Shown: positions 1-8,715 of the stretch, in pieces
How the letters are laid out: each line of letters begins with the position of its first letter
How positions within the stretch are numbered: position 1 is the stretch's first letter
The notes under the pieces: generated by a model
What the model saw: the letters and a program-made list of their open reading frames with translations, nothing else
What the model was told of the DNA's origin: nothing
Databases searched by the model: none
Position numbers and translations under genes: made by a program
From: an uncultured Turicimonas sp.
GTDB taxonomy: Bacteria > Pseudomonadota > Gammaproteobacteria > Burkholderiales > Burkholderiaceae_F
Assembly: GCA_947854175.1 (NCBI GenBank)
Contig: CANTYJ010000039.1
Coordinates: 1 to 46,619, forward strand
Direction: 5' to 3'
Length of the DNA: 46,619 nucleotides

Positions 1-57
1 CATCTTGAGGGGGTGGCGGCGAGAGCCGTGCGAGTTCAAATCTCGCCGTCGGCACCA
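1..57 (+). tRNA. tRNA-Leu(GAG), 3' part, cut by the window edge
   Basis: The first 57 bases are identical to the last 57 bases of the complete tRNA-Leu at 563-647 on the other strand. They contain the anticodon GAG, the variable arm, the T arm (GTTCAAATC) and the encoded CCA. A strong terminator follows at once, so this looks like a transcribed tRNA gene whose 5' part lies outside the window. Alternatively it is a repeat-induced contig edge. Confidence 0.75.
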
Positions 58-60
58 AAG

Positions 61-98
61 ATAACTCAGATCATTTCGATGTTCTGAGTTATTTTTTT
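61..98 (+). terminator. Rho-independent terminator after the partial tRNA-Leu
   Basis: A perfect 10-bp stem (ATAACTCAGA at 61-70 with TCTGAGTTAT at 83-92) is followed directly by a T run at 92-98. It starts three bases after the tRNA CCA end. Confidence 0.9.
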
Positions 99-527
99 GC
101 TTCTGAATGAGCGGTTTGAAATGAACAGAATCACCTTTTCTCTTTAAGAACAATTGGCTTAATCAGAAAAATACTTCCTCAAATTAAGGTCTATAGAAGT
201 GTAAACAATTGAACTGGTTGCTATAGAAATTCAATGCTTAATCCAATAATTCTTTATTTTCCGGCACTGCACCGATGAAGCGGAAATTAAAAACTGATAT
301 TCCGAAAAAAGGCATTTTTTTGAATATGCTGTCGAAATTGAAAATTGAGGTTCAAAAAACAGTTCGTCTGACAAACTTAGTCAAAAAATTGAGTTCTAAA
401 ATTCTTTAAGCTTATAAAGCACAACTCTAGAAACTGTTTTTTCTGTGGTTTTAAAAGAACTATTTGTTTATCTCGTCTACAGCAGGAAAAAATCTGGAAT
501 GAAAGCAATGTTCGGAAAATTTAGGCA
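99..527. other. AT-rich spacer between two convergent tRNA-Leu copies
   Basis: There is no convincing open reading frame, tRNA or repeat in this 430-bp stretch. It lies between the terminators of two convergent tRNA-Leu(GAG) copies. In many proteobacteria secG and tRNA-Leu are followed by the nuo (Complex I) operon; no trace of nuoA is visible here. Confidence 0.6.
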
Positions 528-552
528 ACAAAAAACTCCGGAATCCGGAGTT
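528..552 (-). terminator. Rho-independent terminator of the tpiA-secG-tRNA-Leu unit
   Basis: Read on the minus strand, a stem AACTCCG/CGGAGTT with a short loop (stem bases 534-540 and 546-552) is followed by a run of T. It lies 10 bases past the tRNA CCA end. Confidence 0.85.
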
Positions 553-562
553 CTTCATTAAT

Positions 563-647
563 TGGTGCCGACGGCGAGATTTGAACTCGCACGGCTCTCG
601 CCGCCACCCCCTCAAGATGGTGTGTCTACCAATTTCACCACGTCGGC
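563..647 (-). tRNA. tRNA-Leu(GAG)
   Basis: This is a complete class II tRNA of 85 nt. The acceptor strand GCCGACG pairs with CGTCGGC, which is followed by A and the encoded CCA. The anticodon stem CCATC/GGTGG carries loop TTGAGGG, giving anticodon GAG, which reads CUU/CUC leucine codons. A long variable arm (GGCGAGAGCC region) is present. It sits 17 bases downstream of secG on the same strand, the same neighbourhood as leuU beside secG in E. coli. Confidence 0.95.
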
Positions 648-664
648 TAAAAAGTTCCGCTATT

Positions 665-1039
665 CTAGCGCGGAATTTGATTTTGTGCAGGAGATTCTGT
701 AGTTTTTTGTTCTACAGGTGCTTTCGGAGTTGTAACAGGTTGTTGAGCAGGAGCTGTTTCAGTAACAGTTCCTAATACACCGCCGGAAACAGGAGCACGG
801 TTGTGCTTTGCACCAATGGTCAGGGCCAATGTTGAGCAGAAAAAGATGGTTGCTGCAACGGCTGTAGAACGAGACAGGAAGTTGGCGGAACCTGTTGCTC
901 CGAACAATGAACCGGAAGCACCCCCACCAAAAGCTGCTCCCAGATCAGCACCCTTACCATGTTGTAATAATACTAAAACGATAACTGCAAGTGCACTCAA
1001 CACCTGGAGGACAATTGCAATAGTAATAATGTAATTCAT
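665..1039 (-). CDS. secG: Protein-export membrane protein SecG
   Basis: A 124-aa SecG, the small auxiliary subunit of the SecYEG translocon in the inner membrane. Residues 4-24 form the first membrane helix. They are followed by the family hallmark L-Q-x-GKGADLGAAFGGG stretch (about residues 25-42) and GSLFGATGSANFLSRST before the second helix (about 58-77). The C-terminus is a Pro/Thr/Gln-rich tail of about 45 residues, common in betaproteobacterial SecG and poorly conserved. The gene starts 15 bases after tpiA ends and is followed by tRNA-Leu, so tpiA-secG-tRNA-Leu is probably one transcript ending at the terminator at 528-552. Confidence 0.95.
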   Translation of the reverse strand: MNYIITIAIVLQVLSALAVIVLVLLQHGKGADLGAAFGGGASGSLFGATGSANFLSRSTAVAATIFFCSTLALTIGAKHNRAPVSGGVLGTVTETAPAQQPVTTPKAPVEQKTTESPAQNQIPR

Positions 1040-1054
1040 GAGTTTTTAAACCAA

Positions 1055-1825
1055 TTAATTTATATCTTCGACTGCACTGGCAGCCTGAACGATTGCATAA
1101 AAATCTTCAGCCTTTAAAGATGCACCGCCTATTAACCCACCGTCAATATCAGGACAGGAAAAAAGCTTTTCTGCGTTAGACGGTTTGACTGAGCCACCGT
1201 AAAGTATTCTTAGCAAAGATGCATCTGCAGGATTGCGTGATTTTACACTATCTCTAAGAATCTTGTGTACTTGTTGAGCTTCTTCAGGAGTAGCAGTTTT
1301 CCCTGTTCCGATAGCCCAGACAGGTTCATATGCCAAAGCTCCGGTACATAAACCGGCTGTACCGACAACATCCAGAACTGCATTTAATTGTGAAAGCACC
1401 ACCTCTACAGTCTGTCCGTTTTGTCTTTGCTCCAGAGTCTCTCCGACACATAAAATCGGTCTCACGCCGGCGTCTATCACACGTTTGGCTTTTTCTGCGA
1501 CAACTTCGTTAGTCTCACCAAATAACTGTCTTCTTTCAGAATGGCCTATGATGACATAGGAGGAGCCAACATCAGCAAGCATTGATGCGCTGACTTCTCC
1601 GGTATAAGCACCTGATTCATACTGAGAGCAGTTTTGTGCACCAACTCCCATGGAAATGGCTGAAGTAAGTAATCTGTTTTTGAAAAAAGGTATATAAACA
1701 AAAGGCGGACAAACAACTGTTTCCGTTGTCGTTTCCATGAAACCTGTGTAGTTTGAAACCCATTGATCGATGAGTTCAAAGGAACCGTTCATTTTCCAGT
1801 TACCGACCACTAAACTTCTACGCAT
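1055..1825 (-). CDS. tpiA: Triosephosphate isomerase
   Basis: A full-length 256-aa TIM-barrel enzyme that interconverts dihydroxyacetone phosphate and glyceraldehyde 3-phosphate in glycolysis and gluconeogenesis (cytoplasm). Catalytic residues are all visible: Lys11 in NWKMN, His95 in IIGHSERR and Glu167 in AYEPVWAIGTG. The phosphate-binding loop GIGTG-type segment and the late LYGGSVKP motif are intact. The ATG at 1825 gives the normal start MRRSLVVGNWKMN. It is the first gene of the likely tpiA-secG-tRNA-Leu unit. The 146-bp gap to hydE upstream holds no clear terminator, so read-through from hydE cannot be excluded. Confidence 0.97.
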   Translation of the reverse strand: MRRSLVVGNWKMNGSFELIDQWVSNYTGFMETTTETVVCPPFVYIPFFKNRLLTSAISMGVGAQNCSQYESGAYTGEVSASMLADVGSSYVIIGHSERRQLFGETNEVVAEKAKRVIDAGVRPILCVGETLEQRQNGQTVEVVLSQLNAVLDVVGTAGLCTGALAYEPVWAIGTGKTATPEEAQQVHKILRDSVKSRNPADASLLRILYGGSVKPSNAEKLFSCPDIDGGLIGGASLKAEDFYAIVQAASAVEDIN

Positions 1826-1971
1826 GGGAAAGCCCTTAAAAGTTAAAAAATAATAGACAAAGAGTTTAGCAAATCGCTCTAATTGATTGACTTTTTCCTT
1901 AGAAGTGCCAAGATTAGAAACAAATTTTCACGTAACTTTTATATAGATCTCACAACAGTTCTATGAGCCAA

Positions 1972-3084
1972 TCAGATACTTCTCATTAACCACTTTTTAG
2001 ATGATCCAGAATCATTCCAGCCGACTTCCCTTCCTCTGGAATTAATTCTTGATTCCAGACGGACTCCAAACGTAAAAGGATCATCTTTTAATCCGGGTTT
2101 AAAGTCGTAGAGTTGATAACCCTTTCTGAATTTGGTCGGAGAAAGATTAGGCATGATGACGTTACAGCCATATTCAATACCTAGTTCTCTACCCTCGGGA
2201 TGAAGAACTTGCAATGCTGTGGCTGCTGCAATATTAATATTTCCCAGAACTAGTCTGCAAACCGCAATCATGTTCAAAGATAATTGGAAAAGCTTGTCGT
2301 TTTCCATTTGTCCAAGCGAAACAAGATCAGCTTCTTCAGACATGAGATAAGGGCCCATGCCAATCATATCAACATCGAGCTTTTGGAACATCCGGATATC
2401 TGCGCAGAGGTCTTCGAGTGTCTGTCCCGGTATTCCAATCATGACACCGGTTCCAACCTGATAACCGCATTCTCTTAAATTTTGTAAACAACGAAAGCGG
2501 TTATCCAGAACTTTTTCGTTGTTTCCTTTGCCGGAATGAAGCATATCGAAAAGTTCTCTATTGGAAGTTTCAAATCTTGCCAGATATCTAAGGTTCCGGC
2601 GGTTTCCACTTGCTTTAGCCCAACGTTCATAAACTTCTATAGGTTGTTCACCTAAAGAAAGCGTGATACCCAGACCGTCAGGTAACTTCTCAGACACCGT
2701 TTTTTCGTGAATCTCAATCAAACATTCTTCGATAAAAGAAATAAATTTCTCATCGTGACGTTCTCCCGCCTGAAGGCAAATCGAACCATAGCCATTGTCT
2801 GCTGCCCAAAGAGCTTGTCCAACAATGTCTTCTTTATCCATTAGGTAACGCTTGACATTGTGGTTATCCTTCCTGATTCCACAATAACGGCAATTGGCTG
2901 TGCATATATTTGAGCATTCAATTAATCCACGGTAATACACTTTATTGCCGGTGTTCTCTGTCGTTCTTCTGTAGGCTTCCTCTTTTAATTTTTGACAATC
3001 TTGAGGATCTGTTAAACCTAAAAGATAAACAATTTCTTCATCTGTGAAGGTTTGCTTTTTAAGAATGTCAGAGAGATTAAACAA
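1972..3084 (-). CDS. hydE: HydE-like radical SAM protein ([FeFe]-hydrogenase maturase family)
   Basis: A 370-aa radical SAM protein of the HydE/BioB/PylB superfamily. The SAM-cluster motif CxxxCxxC is Cys61, Cys65, Cys68 (CTANCRYC) followed by GIRKDN, as in HydE. Other HydE-like segments are LQAGERHD, the RFETSNRELFDMLHSG block, GYQVGTGVMIGIPGQT and DMIGMGPY, and a C-terminal MPNLSPTKFRKGYQLY. BioB would carry a different cluster motif and substrate residues. HydE takes part, with HydF and HydG, in building the 2Fe subcluster of [FeFe]-hydrogenase. HydF, HydG and a hydrogenase are not in this window, so the role rests on the rest of the genome. The gene stands alone with gaps of 146 bp downstream and about 300 bp upstream. 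Confidence 0.8.
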   Translation of the reverse strand: MFNLSDILKKQTFTDEEIVYLLGLTDPQDCQKLKEEAYRRTTENTGNKVYYRGLIECSNICTANCRYCGIRKDNHNVKRYLMDKEDIVGQALWAADNGYGSICLQAGERHDEKFISFIEECLIEIHEKTVSEKLPDGLGITLSLGEQPIEVYERWAKASGNRRNLRYLARFETSNRELFDMLHSGKGNNEKVLDNRFRCLQNLRECGYQVGTGVMIGIPGQTLEDLCADIRMFQKLDVDMIGMGPYLMSEEADLVSLGQMENDKLFQLSLNMIAVCRLVLGNINIAAATALQVLHPEGRELGIEYGCNVIMPNLSPTKFRKGYQLYDFKPGLKDDPFTFGVRLESRINSRGREVGWNDSGSSKKWLMRSI

Positions 3085-3335
3085 ATTAAGTTCCTCACGA
3101 ATAAAAGGGTAAGACTTTGAACACGCTATTATCCTGAATAATTAATTTAAAACAAACTAAAAAACATTTGATTGCAAGATTGTTAACCGGATAAGATGAA
3201 CTGTTAAGTATTTTCGAATAAATATGAATAAATAATATGAAAGTTGCAATTTAAGTAATTAGTTGTCATTCTCATTTGAATAAATTTCTCAGACTATTGA
3301 GCAAGCTCACCTCCCGGAGTCAGTGATTTTGACAA

Positions 3336-3368
3336 ACAAAAAAACCCGATGAACTTAATCACCGGGTT
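3336..3368 (-). terminator. Rho-independent terminator of pnp
   Basis: On the minus strand AACCCG(3368-3363) pairs with CGGGTT (3348-3343), extended inward by GTGA/TCA-type pairs, and is followed by a run of seven T (3337-3344). It lies about 20 bases after the pnp stop. Confidence 0.85.
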
Positions 3369-3386
3369 GCTTGTGTTTATCGAGGA

Positions 3387-5564
3387 TTAACCGACGATAA
3401 TGTCAGGATTTTCATCAGTTGAATGTTTTTCCTGAGCTTGTCTTTCCTGACGAACAGGTTTTTCGATCAAAGCTTTCATTGAAAGTTTGAACTTACCCTT
3501 TTCGTCTGCTTCAGTTACTTTAACCTGAACTTCTTGTCCTTCTTTGAGATAGTCGGTTACCTTATTTACTCTTTCGTGAGCAATCTGGCTGATATGGAGT
3601 AAGCCTTCTCTACCCGGAAGAACCTGAACGATCGCACCAAAATCAAGAATCTTCGTTACAACCCCAGTGTAGACCTGACCTACTTCAACTTCTGCAGTAA
3701 TTTCATCAATTCTTCTCTTGGCTTCAAGAGCTGCTGCCTCATCGACAGAAGCAATCGTGACAGAACCGTCATCTTCAATATTGATAGTAACGCCGGTTTC
3801 TTCAGTCAAAGCACGGATAACTGCACCACCCTTACCGATAACATCTCTAATCTTTTCAGGATTAATCTTGAATGAAAGCATTCTGGGAGCGTATTTGCTC
3901 AATTCACGGCGTTCGTCACCGACAGCGTCATGCATCTTACCAAGAATATGCATTCTGCCTTCCTTAGCTTGAGCAAGTGCAACTTCCATAATTTCTTTGT
4001 TGATACCTTCAATCTTGATATCCATTTGGAGAGCTGTCACACCGTGATCAGTTCCGGCTACCTTGAAGTCCATATCACCAAGATGATCTTCATCGCCAAG
4101 AATATCTGTCAATACAGCAAACTTGTTGCCTTCTTTGATCAGGCCCATTGCAACACCGGCAACAAAGTCTGTAAGAGGAACGCCTGCATCAAGAAGAGAT
4201 AAGCAACCGCCGCAGACACTTGCCATGGATGAAGAACCGTTGGATTCACAGATTTCAGACACAACTCTCATGGAGTATTCGAAATCTTTTTCCGGTGGCA
4301 ATACAGCTAACAGAGCTCGTTTTGCAAGTCTGCCATGACCGATTTCACGACGTTTGGGTGAGCCGACACGGCCGGTTTCACCGGTTGCAAACGGAGGCAT
4401 GTTGTAATGCATCATGAAACGTTCACGGTATTCACCGCCTAAAGCATCAACTACCTGCTCGTCCTGCTTTGTTCCAAGTGTTGTTACAACAAGTGCCTGA
4501 GTTTCACCACGGGTAAACAAGGCAGATCCGTGGGTTCTTGGAAGAACTCCAAGTCTGATTTCGATAGGTCTGACTGTTCTTGTGTCGCGGCCGTCGATAC
4601 GACGTTCTCCTGCGAGGATCTTACCACGGACATGTTTGGCTTCCATCTCGAAAAGAATGTTATTGACGTCGTTTGCTTCAGGCTCTTCGAGCTCTCCGGC
4701 TTCAACAGCAGCAGCAATCTTTTCTTCTACATCTTCGTAAATCAAACGCAGACTTTCATTTCTATCCTGTTTGTTGCGGTGAGTGAACGCCTCATGAATT
4801 CTTTCGCCGACAATTTCACTAATTTTTGCAATCAGAGCTTCATTCTTAGGTGCAGGTTCCCAATCCCACAGAGGTTTACCACCTTCTTCTACGAGGGCAT
4901 CGATTGCTTCGATGATAACCTGCATTTTTTCGTGGCCGAACATAACGGCGCCAAGCATGACTTCTTCAGACAACTGCTGGGCTTCTGATTCGACCATCAA
5001 CACTGCTCTTTCCGTTCCGGCAACTACCAAATCCAGCTTGGAGTCTTTGAGCTGAGACTCAGTCGGACAAAGAACATATTCATCGTTGATGTAACCTACT
5101 CTGGCCGCACCGATAGGACCGTTGAACGGTACACCGGAGACAGCCAAAGCTGCAGAAGCTGCAATCATGGAAGGAATGTCCGGATCAACTTCCGGGTTTA
5201 CAGAAAGTACGTGAATAATAATCTGTACTTCATTGAAGAAACCTTCCGGGAACAAGGGACGAATCGGTCTGTCAATAAGACGGGAAGTTAGAGTTTCTTT
5301 TTCGCTGGGACGGCCTTCACGTTTGAAGTATCCGCCCGGGATCTTACCGGCGGCATAAGTCTTTTCAATGTAATCAACAGTTAAAGGAAAGAAGTCCTGT
5401 CCCGGTTTAATTTCTTTTTTGGCGACGACGGTAGCCAAAACGACGGTGTCATCCATGTCACAGATAACTGCACCGGATGCTTGTCTGGCGATTTCACCTG
5501 TTTCGAGTTTGACATTGTGATCACCATATTTAAAAGTCTTCACGACCTTATTAAACATTGTCAT
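3387..5564 (-). CDS. pnp: Polyribonucleotide nucleotidyltransferase (PNPase)
   Basis: The 725-aa PNPase degrades RNA 3'-5' by phosphorolysis and is part of the RNA degradosome. Two RNase PH-like domains flank a helical linker: [25 protein letters not shown] and [15 protein letters not shown] in the first, and [16 protein letters not shown] plus the [19 protein letters not shown] block in the second. A KH domain ([18 protein letters not shown]) and an S1 domain ([31 protein letters not shown]) follow. I chose the ATG at 5564 (MTMFNK): AGGA lies nine bases upstream. A GTG at 5591 would add nine poorly conserved residues; the ATG at 5558 is the other option. It follows rpsO, the usual arrangement. 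Confidence 0.96.
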   Translation of the reverse strand: MTMFNKVVKTFKYGDHNVKLETGEIARQASGAVICDMDDTVVLATVVAKKEIKPGQDFFPLTVDYIEKTYAAGKIPGGYFKREGRPSEKETLTSRLIDRPIRPLFPEGFFNEVQIIIHVLSVNPEVDPDIPSMIAASAALAVSGVPFNGPIGAARVGYINDEYVLCPTESQLKDSKLDLVVAGTERAVLMVESEAQQLSEEVMLGAVMFGHEKMQVIIEAIDALVEEGGKPLWDWEPAPKNEALIAKISEIVGERIHEAFTHRNKQDRNESLRLIYEDVEEKIAAAVEAGELEEPEANDVNNILFEMEAKHVRGKILAGERRIDGRDTRTVRPIEIRLGVLPRTHGSALFTRGETQALVVTTLGTKQDEQVVDALGGEYRERFMMHYNMPPFATGETGRVGSPKRREIGHGRLAKRALLAVLPPEKDFEYSMRVVSEICESNGSSSMASVCGGCLSLLDAGVPLTDFVAGVAMGLIKEGNKFAVLTDILGDEDHLGDMDFKVAGTDHGVTALQMDIKIEGINKEIMEVALAQAKEGRMHILGKMHDAVGDERRELSKYAPRMLSFKINPEKIRDVIGKGGAVIRALTEETGVTINIEDDGSVTIASVDEAAALEAKRRIDEITAEVEVGQVYTGVVTKILDFGAIVQVLPGREGLLHISQIAHERVNKVTDYLKEGQEVQVKVTEADEKGKFKLSMKALIEKPVRQERQAQEKHSTDENPDIIVG

Positions 5565-5668
5565 GTGTAGTATTCCTATTACTCGGCACACTGCGGTATC
5601 TGCGGCTCCGAAGTCTTTGAGACTCCATCACGCACATATCGCAACGCGCCGGTTTAAATTAATTAACC

Positions 5669-5711
5669 AAAAACAAATACAGCGGCAAGCGAAATTAATC
5701 GCTGACCGCTG
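5669..5711 (-). terminator. Hairpin between rpsO and pnp (terminator or RNase III site)
   Basis: On the minus strand CAGCGG-TC-AGCG pairs with CGCT-TG-CCGCTG (plus-strand arms 5680-5691 and 5700-5711), followed by ATTTGTTTTTGG. In E. coli the rpsO-pnp spacer carries an attenuating terminator and an RNase III stem used for pnp autoregulation; this hairpin sits in the same place. Confidence 0.65.
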
Positions 5712-5738
5712 CTGAAATCATTTAGCCGATTGCAAGGA

Positions 5739-6008
5739 TTACTTACGAAGTCCGAGAGCGTCGATAAGTGCCTTGTAAGCGTCAACATCACGACCCTTGA
5801 GGTAGTCAAGGAGTTTACGACGACGGGAAACCATCTTCAAAAGACCGCGACGGCTGTGGTGGTCTTTAGGATTAACTTTGAAGTGTTCTGTCAGTTCGTT
5901 GATACGATCTGTCAACAAAGCAACCTGAACCTGAGGAGATCCTGTATCACCTTCAGACTGAGCAAACTTTGCAACGATTTCAGCTTTTCTTTCTGTGGTC
6001 TGTGCCAT
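5739..6008 (-). CDS. rpsO: 30S ribosomal protein S15
   Basis: An 89-aa S15, the usual length. It binds the central domain of 16S rRNA early in 30S assembly. The signature runs [34 protein letters not shown] and ends in the typical ALGLRK. GGAAA precedes the ATG at 6008 by a normal distance. pnp lies 175 bases downstream, and the spacer holds a hairpin likely to moderate read-through. In E. coli S15 also represses its own mRNA through a pseudoknot; I did not try to model that here. Confidence 0.97.
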   Translation of the reverse strand: MAQTTERKAEIVAKFAQSEGDTGSPQVQVALLTDRINELTEHFKVNPKDHHSRRGLLKMVSRRRKLLDYLKGRDVDAYKALIDALGLRK

Positions 6009-6153
6009 TTCAAATTTCCTTTTCGCTAATGCGGTTACGTGCGGTATCAGTTGGAATTAACTGAACCGTGTTAAAAAACGAGTCGAATTATAACGGAAAA
6101 TCTTTCAAAACACTGCATAGTGAATTTGTAACGAGGTGTCCAAAATGGAAGGG

Positions 6154-6621
6154 CTATTTCGCCTTCTGCTTTATCCAACCGGAAATTCCTGCTTTTCTGA
6201 TAGCCGGTGTCAGAACGTCCTTGCCCATGACCGCCTTATCACCGAGAGGAGAGCCGGAAACCGGTCCGGAATCTTCCGATTCAGTTTCTTTTTTTACCTT
6301 TTTCTTCGTTTTTTTGGGTGAAGGAGCCGCAAGATTTTCGTAGGCGCGTCTGAACAGTTCCAGCAATAGACGATTATTGTCCGGGTCTTCTACCACCCAC
6401 ATTTCATTGGCGGCTTCGGGAAAAAGTTTCTTTTTGGGTAAGTCGGGCCATTTTTCCCGCATCTGGGCATTTGTTTTAACCAGTAGCTCCTCACCGCATA
6501 AAAAACCGACCGGTTTCTCATTGATATAAATGCAGAAGACGTTGAACATTTTTTTAAAGCGAGCCTGTCCGAGTGCTTTTAATATGTCAACGTAATATGT
6601 GGCAAGTTCTGATGTCTTCAT
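6154..6621 (-). CDS. TfoX/Sxy N-terminal-domain protein with a Lys-rich C-terminal extension
   Basis: A 155-aa protein. Residues about 8-95 resemble the TfoX N-terminal domain: KKMFNVFCIYINEKPVGF then CGEELLVKT, matching the family pattern of a MFG-x-CIY strand and a LxVK strand. The last 60 residues are a charged, low-complexity linker rich in Lys, Ser and Glu (about 98-120) and end in GISGWIKQKAK. TfoX proteins promote competence-gene expression in gammaproteobacteria, but proteins with only the N-terminal domain are widespread and mostly of unknown role. It lacks the TfoX C-terminal domain. It is a single gene between rpsO and leuA; a candidate small RNA is divergently placed upstream. Confidence 0.7.
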   Translation of the reverse strand: MKTSELATYYVDILKALGQARFKKMFNVFCIYINEKPVGFLCGEELLVKTNAQMREKWPDLPKKKLFPEAANEMWVVEDPDNNRLLLELFRRAYENLAAPSPKKTKKKVKKETESEDSGPVSGSPLGDKAVMGKDVLTPAIRKAGISGWIKQKAK

Positions 6622-6794
6622 AACCTATTTTAGGCACAACCCTCTTATTTTCTCACAATAGTTAATTTTTTACAATGTCAATTTGTATGAGGATAAAATT
6701 TGAATATATATTTAAAATTCGTCCTGTAATTCGAGGATAATTTTGGGTATTGATTGTCTTCGTTTGCATGTTGAAATTCGTAAATTCTCTTTTT

Positions 6795-6855
6795 TTAACT
6801 GTCGACCCTCCCACAGACAGTGATCGCCATCCTAAGTTGATTGGCGATTTTTTTT
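6795..6855 (+). ncRNA. Candidate small RNA with a C-rich loop and its own terminator
   Basis: No plus-strand gene lies upstream, yet the plus strand has two consecutive hairpins. The first is ACTGTC (6798-6803)/GACAGT (6816-6821) with a 12-base loop containing CCCTCCC. The second, ATCGCCA (6823-6829)/TGGCGAT (6842-6848), runs into eight T. A hairpin exposing an anti-Shine-Dalgarno C/U-rich loop followed by an intrinsic terminator is the build of several known trans-acting sRNAs. The 5' end and promoter are not resolved; the true RNA may start further upstream. Confidence 0.45.
6823..6855 (+). terminator. Orphan plus-strand Rho-independent terminator
   Basis: A perfect 7-bp stem ATCGCCA/TGGCGAT with a 12-base loop is followed by TTTTTTTT. 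No plus-strand coding gene precedes it, so it probably ends the small RNA candidate. Confidence 0.8.
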
Positions 6856-6861
6856 AACCAA

Positions 6862-6895
6862 TAAAAAACCTTCCGACTTTTAAGAAGGAAGGTTA
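6862..6895 (-). terminator. Rho-independent terminator of leuA
   Basis: On the minus strand AACCTTCC (6894-6887) pairs perfectly with GGAAGGTT (6874-6867), followed by six T. It begins 18 bases after the leuA stop. Confidence 0.9.
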
Positions 6896-6912
6896 AAAAA
6901 TCAGAAAATCAA

Positions 6913-8472
6913 TTAAACAGCAGATGCTTCGTTTTCAAACTGTGGATTTTTCTTTTCAGCAACCACTGAAAGCTTATTTAAAGCATCAAGATAAGCCTTT
7001 GCTGAAGCGGCCAGAATGTCGGGATCTGCTCCGTTGCCATTGACCATTCTTCCTCCGAAAGACAGTCTGACAGTAACTTCTCCCTGTGCCTGTGTACCTA
7101 AAGTCAATGCATTAACTGAGTAGAGCAGCAGCTCTGCTCCGCTCTTGGCACAACTTTCGATGGCATTAAATGTTGCATCGACCGGACCATTGCCTTCGGC
7201 TTGCCCTCTTCTTTCCACTCCGTTTTCCAGGTAAACAATCTCAGCATGAGGGCGTTTACCGGTTTCGCTTTCCTGCTTCAGGGAAACGAACTTGATATTC
7301 TGTGTTTCAGTATATTGTTCATCAAAGAGAGACTGAATATCTTCATCAAAAATATCCGTTTTGCGGTCTGCAAGCTCTTTGAAACGTGCAAATGCCTCAT
7401 TAATTTCTTCTTCACTCTTGGTAGGGATGCCCAATTCTCTGACTCTCTGACGGAAAGCCGAACGTCCGGAAAGCTTTCCAAGAATGAGGCGGTTTGTTTT
7501 CCAGCCTACATCTTCTGCGGTCATGATCTCATAAGTTTCCTTAGCTTTAAGAACACCGTCCTGGTGGATACCGGAAGCGTGGGAGAAGGCATTCGCACCG
7601 ACGATCGCTTTATTTGGCTGAATTGGGAAGCCGGTAATTGAAGAAACAAGCTTAGATGCAGGAACAAGCTGCTTGGTATCAATGTAACAGCCAAGATTAA
7701 AGAAATCTTTACGTGTTTTAACCGCCATTACAACCTCTTCCAGAGGACAATTGCCTGCTCTTTCACCTAACCCGTTAATGGAGCATTCAATTTGACGGGC
7801 ACCTCCAAAATGAACTCCGCTCAGGGAGTTTGCCAAAGCAAGACCCAAATCATTATGACAATGGACAGACCAGACCGCTTTGTCTGAATTGTAGACATGC
7901 TCTCTTAAATCTTTAATAAACTCACCGAATTGTGAAGGCACAGAATATCCGACTGTGTCGGGAATGTTAATGGTATTAGCGCCTTCCCGGATTGCTGCTT
8001 CGATAACACGGTAAAGGAATTCGGGTTCGGAGCGTGAAGCATCTTCGCAGGAGAATTCAATATCATCAGTATATTTCTTGGCTTCTCTGATGGCATTAAC
8101 AGCGGCTTCAATAACCTGTCCCGGCTTCATGTTGAGTTTCTTCTCCATATGAAGCGGAGATGTTGCAATAAAAGTATGAATTCTTCTTCTGGGAGCGGCC
8201 TGAATAGCCATACCGGCTTTTTCAACATCTTTAATATTGGCTCTGGCTAAAGAACAAACCGTTGAATTCTTGACGACCTGTGCAATGGCTTCAATAGCTG
8301 CGAAATCACCGGGGGAGCTGGCTGCGAAACCTGCCTCAATTACGTCGACTCCCATCCGTTCCAACTGCTTAGCTATTCTTAGTTTATCGGCTTGCCCCAT
8401 GGTTGCGCCGGGACTTTGCTCACCATCTCGAAGAGTGGTATCAAAAATAATTAATTTTTCCGGTGTATTCAT
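6913..8472 (-). CDS. leuA: 2-isopropylmalate synthase
   Basis: A 519-aa LeuA, the first committed enzyme of leucine biosynthesis, joining acetyl-CoA and 2-oxoisovalerate. The N-terminal TIM barrel has the [12 protein letters not shown] motif at residues 11-22 and the metal-binding HxH in [20 protein letters not shown] marks the junction to the linker. A C-terminal regulatory domain follows (about 390-510, with [15 protein letters not shown]-type sequence here as [14 protein letters not shown]), which in the family binds leucine for feedback inhibition. It lies downstream of psd-pssA, the conserved betaproteobacterial order, but a terminator after pssA makes it at least partly an independent unit. 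A Leu-rich short frame lies upstream. Confidence 0.96.
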   Translation of the reverse strand: MNTPEKLIIFDTTLRDGEQSPGATMGQADKLRIAKQLERMGVDVIEAGFAASSPGDFAAIEAIAQVVKNSTVCSLARANIKDVEKAGMAIQAAPRRRIHTFIATSPLHMEKKLNMKPGQVIEAAVNAIREAKKYTDDIEFSCEDASRSEPEFLYRVIEAAIREGANTINIPDTVGYSVPSQFGEFIKDLREHVYNSDKAVWSVHCHNDLGLALANSLSGVHFGGARQIECSINGLGERAGNCPLEEVVMAVKTRKDFFNLGCYIDTKQLVPASKLVSSITGFPIQPNKAIVGANAFSHASGIHQDGVLKAKETYEIMTAEDVGWKTNRLILGKLSGRSAFRQRVRELGIPTKSEEEINEAFARFKELADRKTDIFDEDIQSLFDEQYTETQNIKFVSLKQESETGKRPHAEIVYLENGVERRGQAEGNGPVDATFNAIESCAKSGAELLLYSVNALTLGTQAQGEVTVRLSFGGRMVNGNGADPDILAASAKAYLDALNKLSVVAEKKNPQFENEASAV

Positions 8473-8503
8473 AGCTTCTTACTTGTTTTATTAATGATTT
8501 GAG

Positions 8504-8611
8504 TTAAAGGTTTTCTGTTTTTTTGAAACATCTTTTAATTATATGGTTCCTGAGGTTAAAGGCGCTAATAAAAAATAGGATTAATAGAAGATTTCTATTT
8601 TGGGCAATCAT
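8504..8611 (-). CDS. Possible leucine-rich leader peptide upstream of leuA
   Basis: A 35-codon frame starts with ATG at 8611 and ends 31 bases before leuA. Codons 8-12 read Leu-Leu-Leu-Ile-Leu with two rare CTA codons (CTT CTA TTA ATC CTA), and another Leu is at codon 20. That resembles leuL leader peptides, which sense leucyl-tRNA supply. Against it: the GGAAG before the ATG is too close for a good ribosome site, no T-run terminator lies between the frame and leuA, and a TATAAT at about 8543 could be a leuA promoter inside the frame. An AT-rich hairpin, AATAGAA/TTCTATT, overlaps the Leu codons. Confidence 0.3.
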   Translation of the reverse strand: MIAQNRNLLLILFFISAFNLRNHIIKRCFKKTENL

Positions 8612-8674
8612 CTTCCGGACACACAGACAATCAACCAGATATTTAGATCCTCCCGAAAACGATTCCGACAGGCG

Positions 8675-8698
8675 CAAAAAAGCGCCCCGAAGGACGCC
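8675..8698 (-). terminator. Rho-independent terminator of psd-pssA
   Basis: On the minus strand GCGTCC (8697-8692), a TTCG tetraloop, and GGGCGC (8687-8682) form a stable stem followed by TTTTTT. It is 18 bases past the pssA stop. Confidence 0.85.
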
Positions 8699-8715
8699 TA
8701 ATTTTTTACTTCAAA

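Noticed and set aside
581-775. Plus-strand 64-codon frame over the tRNA-Leu and the secG 3' end
   Set aside because: It reads the antisense of a tRNA and of secG, so it is a shadow.
1972-3084. Biotin synthase (bioB) call for the radical SAM gene
   Set aside because: The cluster motif and the downstream blocks fit HydE, and no other biotin genes are nearby.
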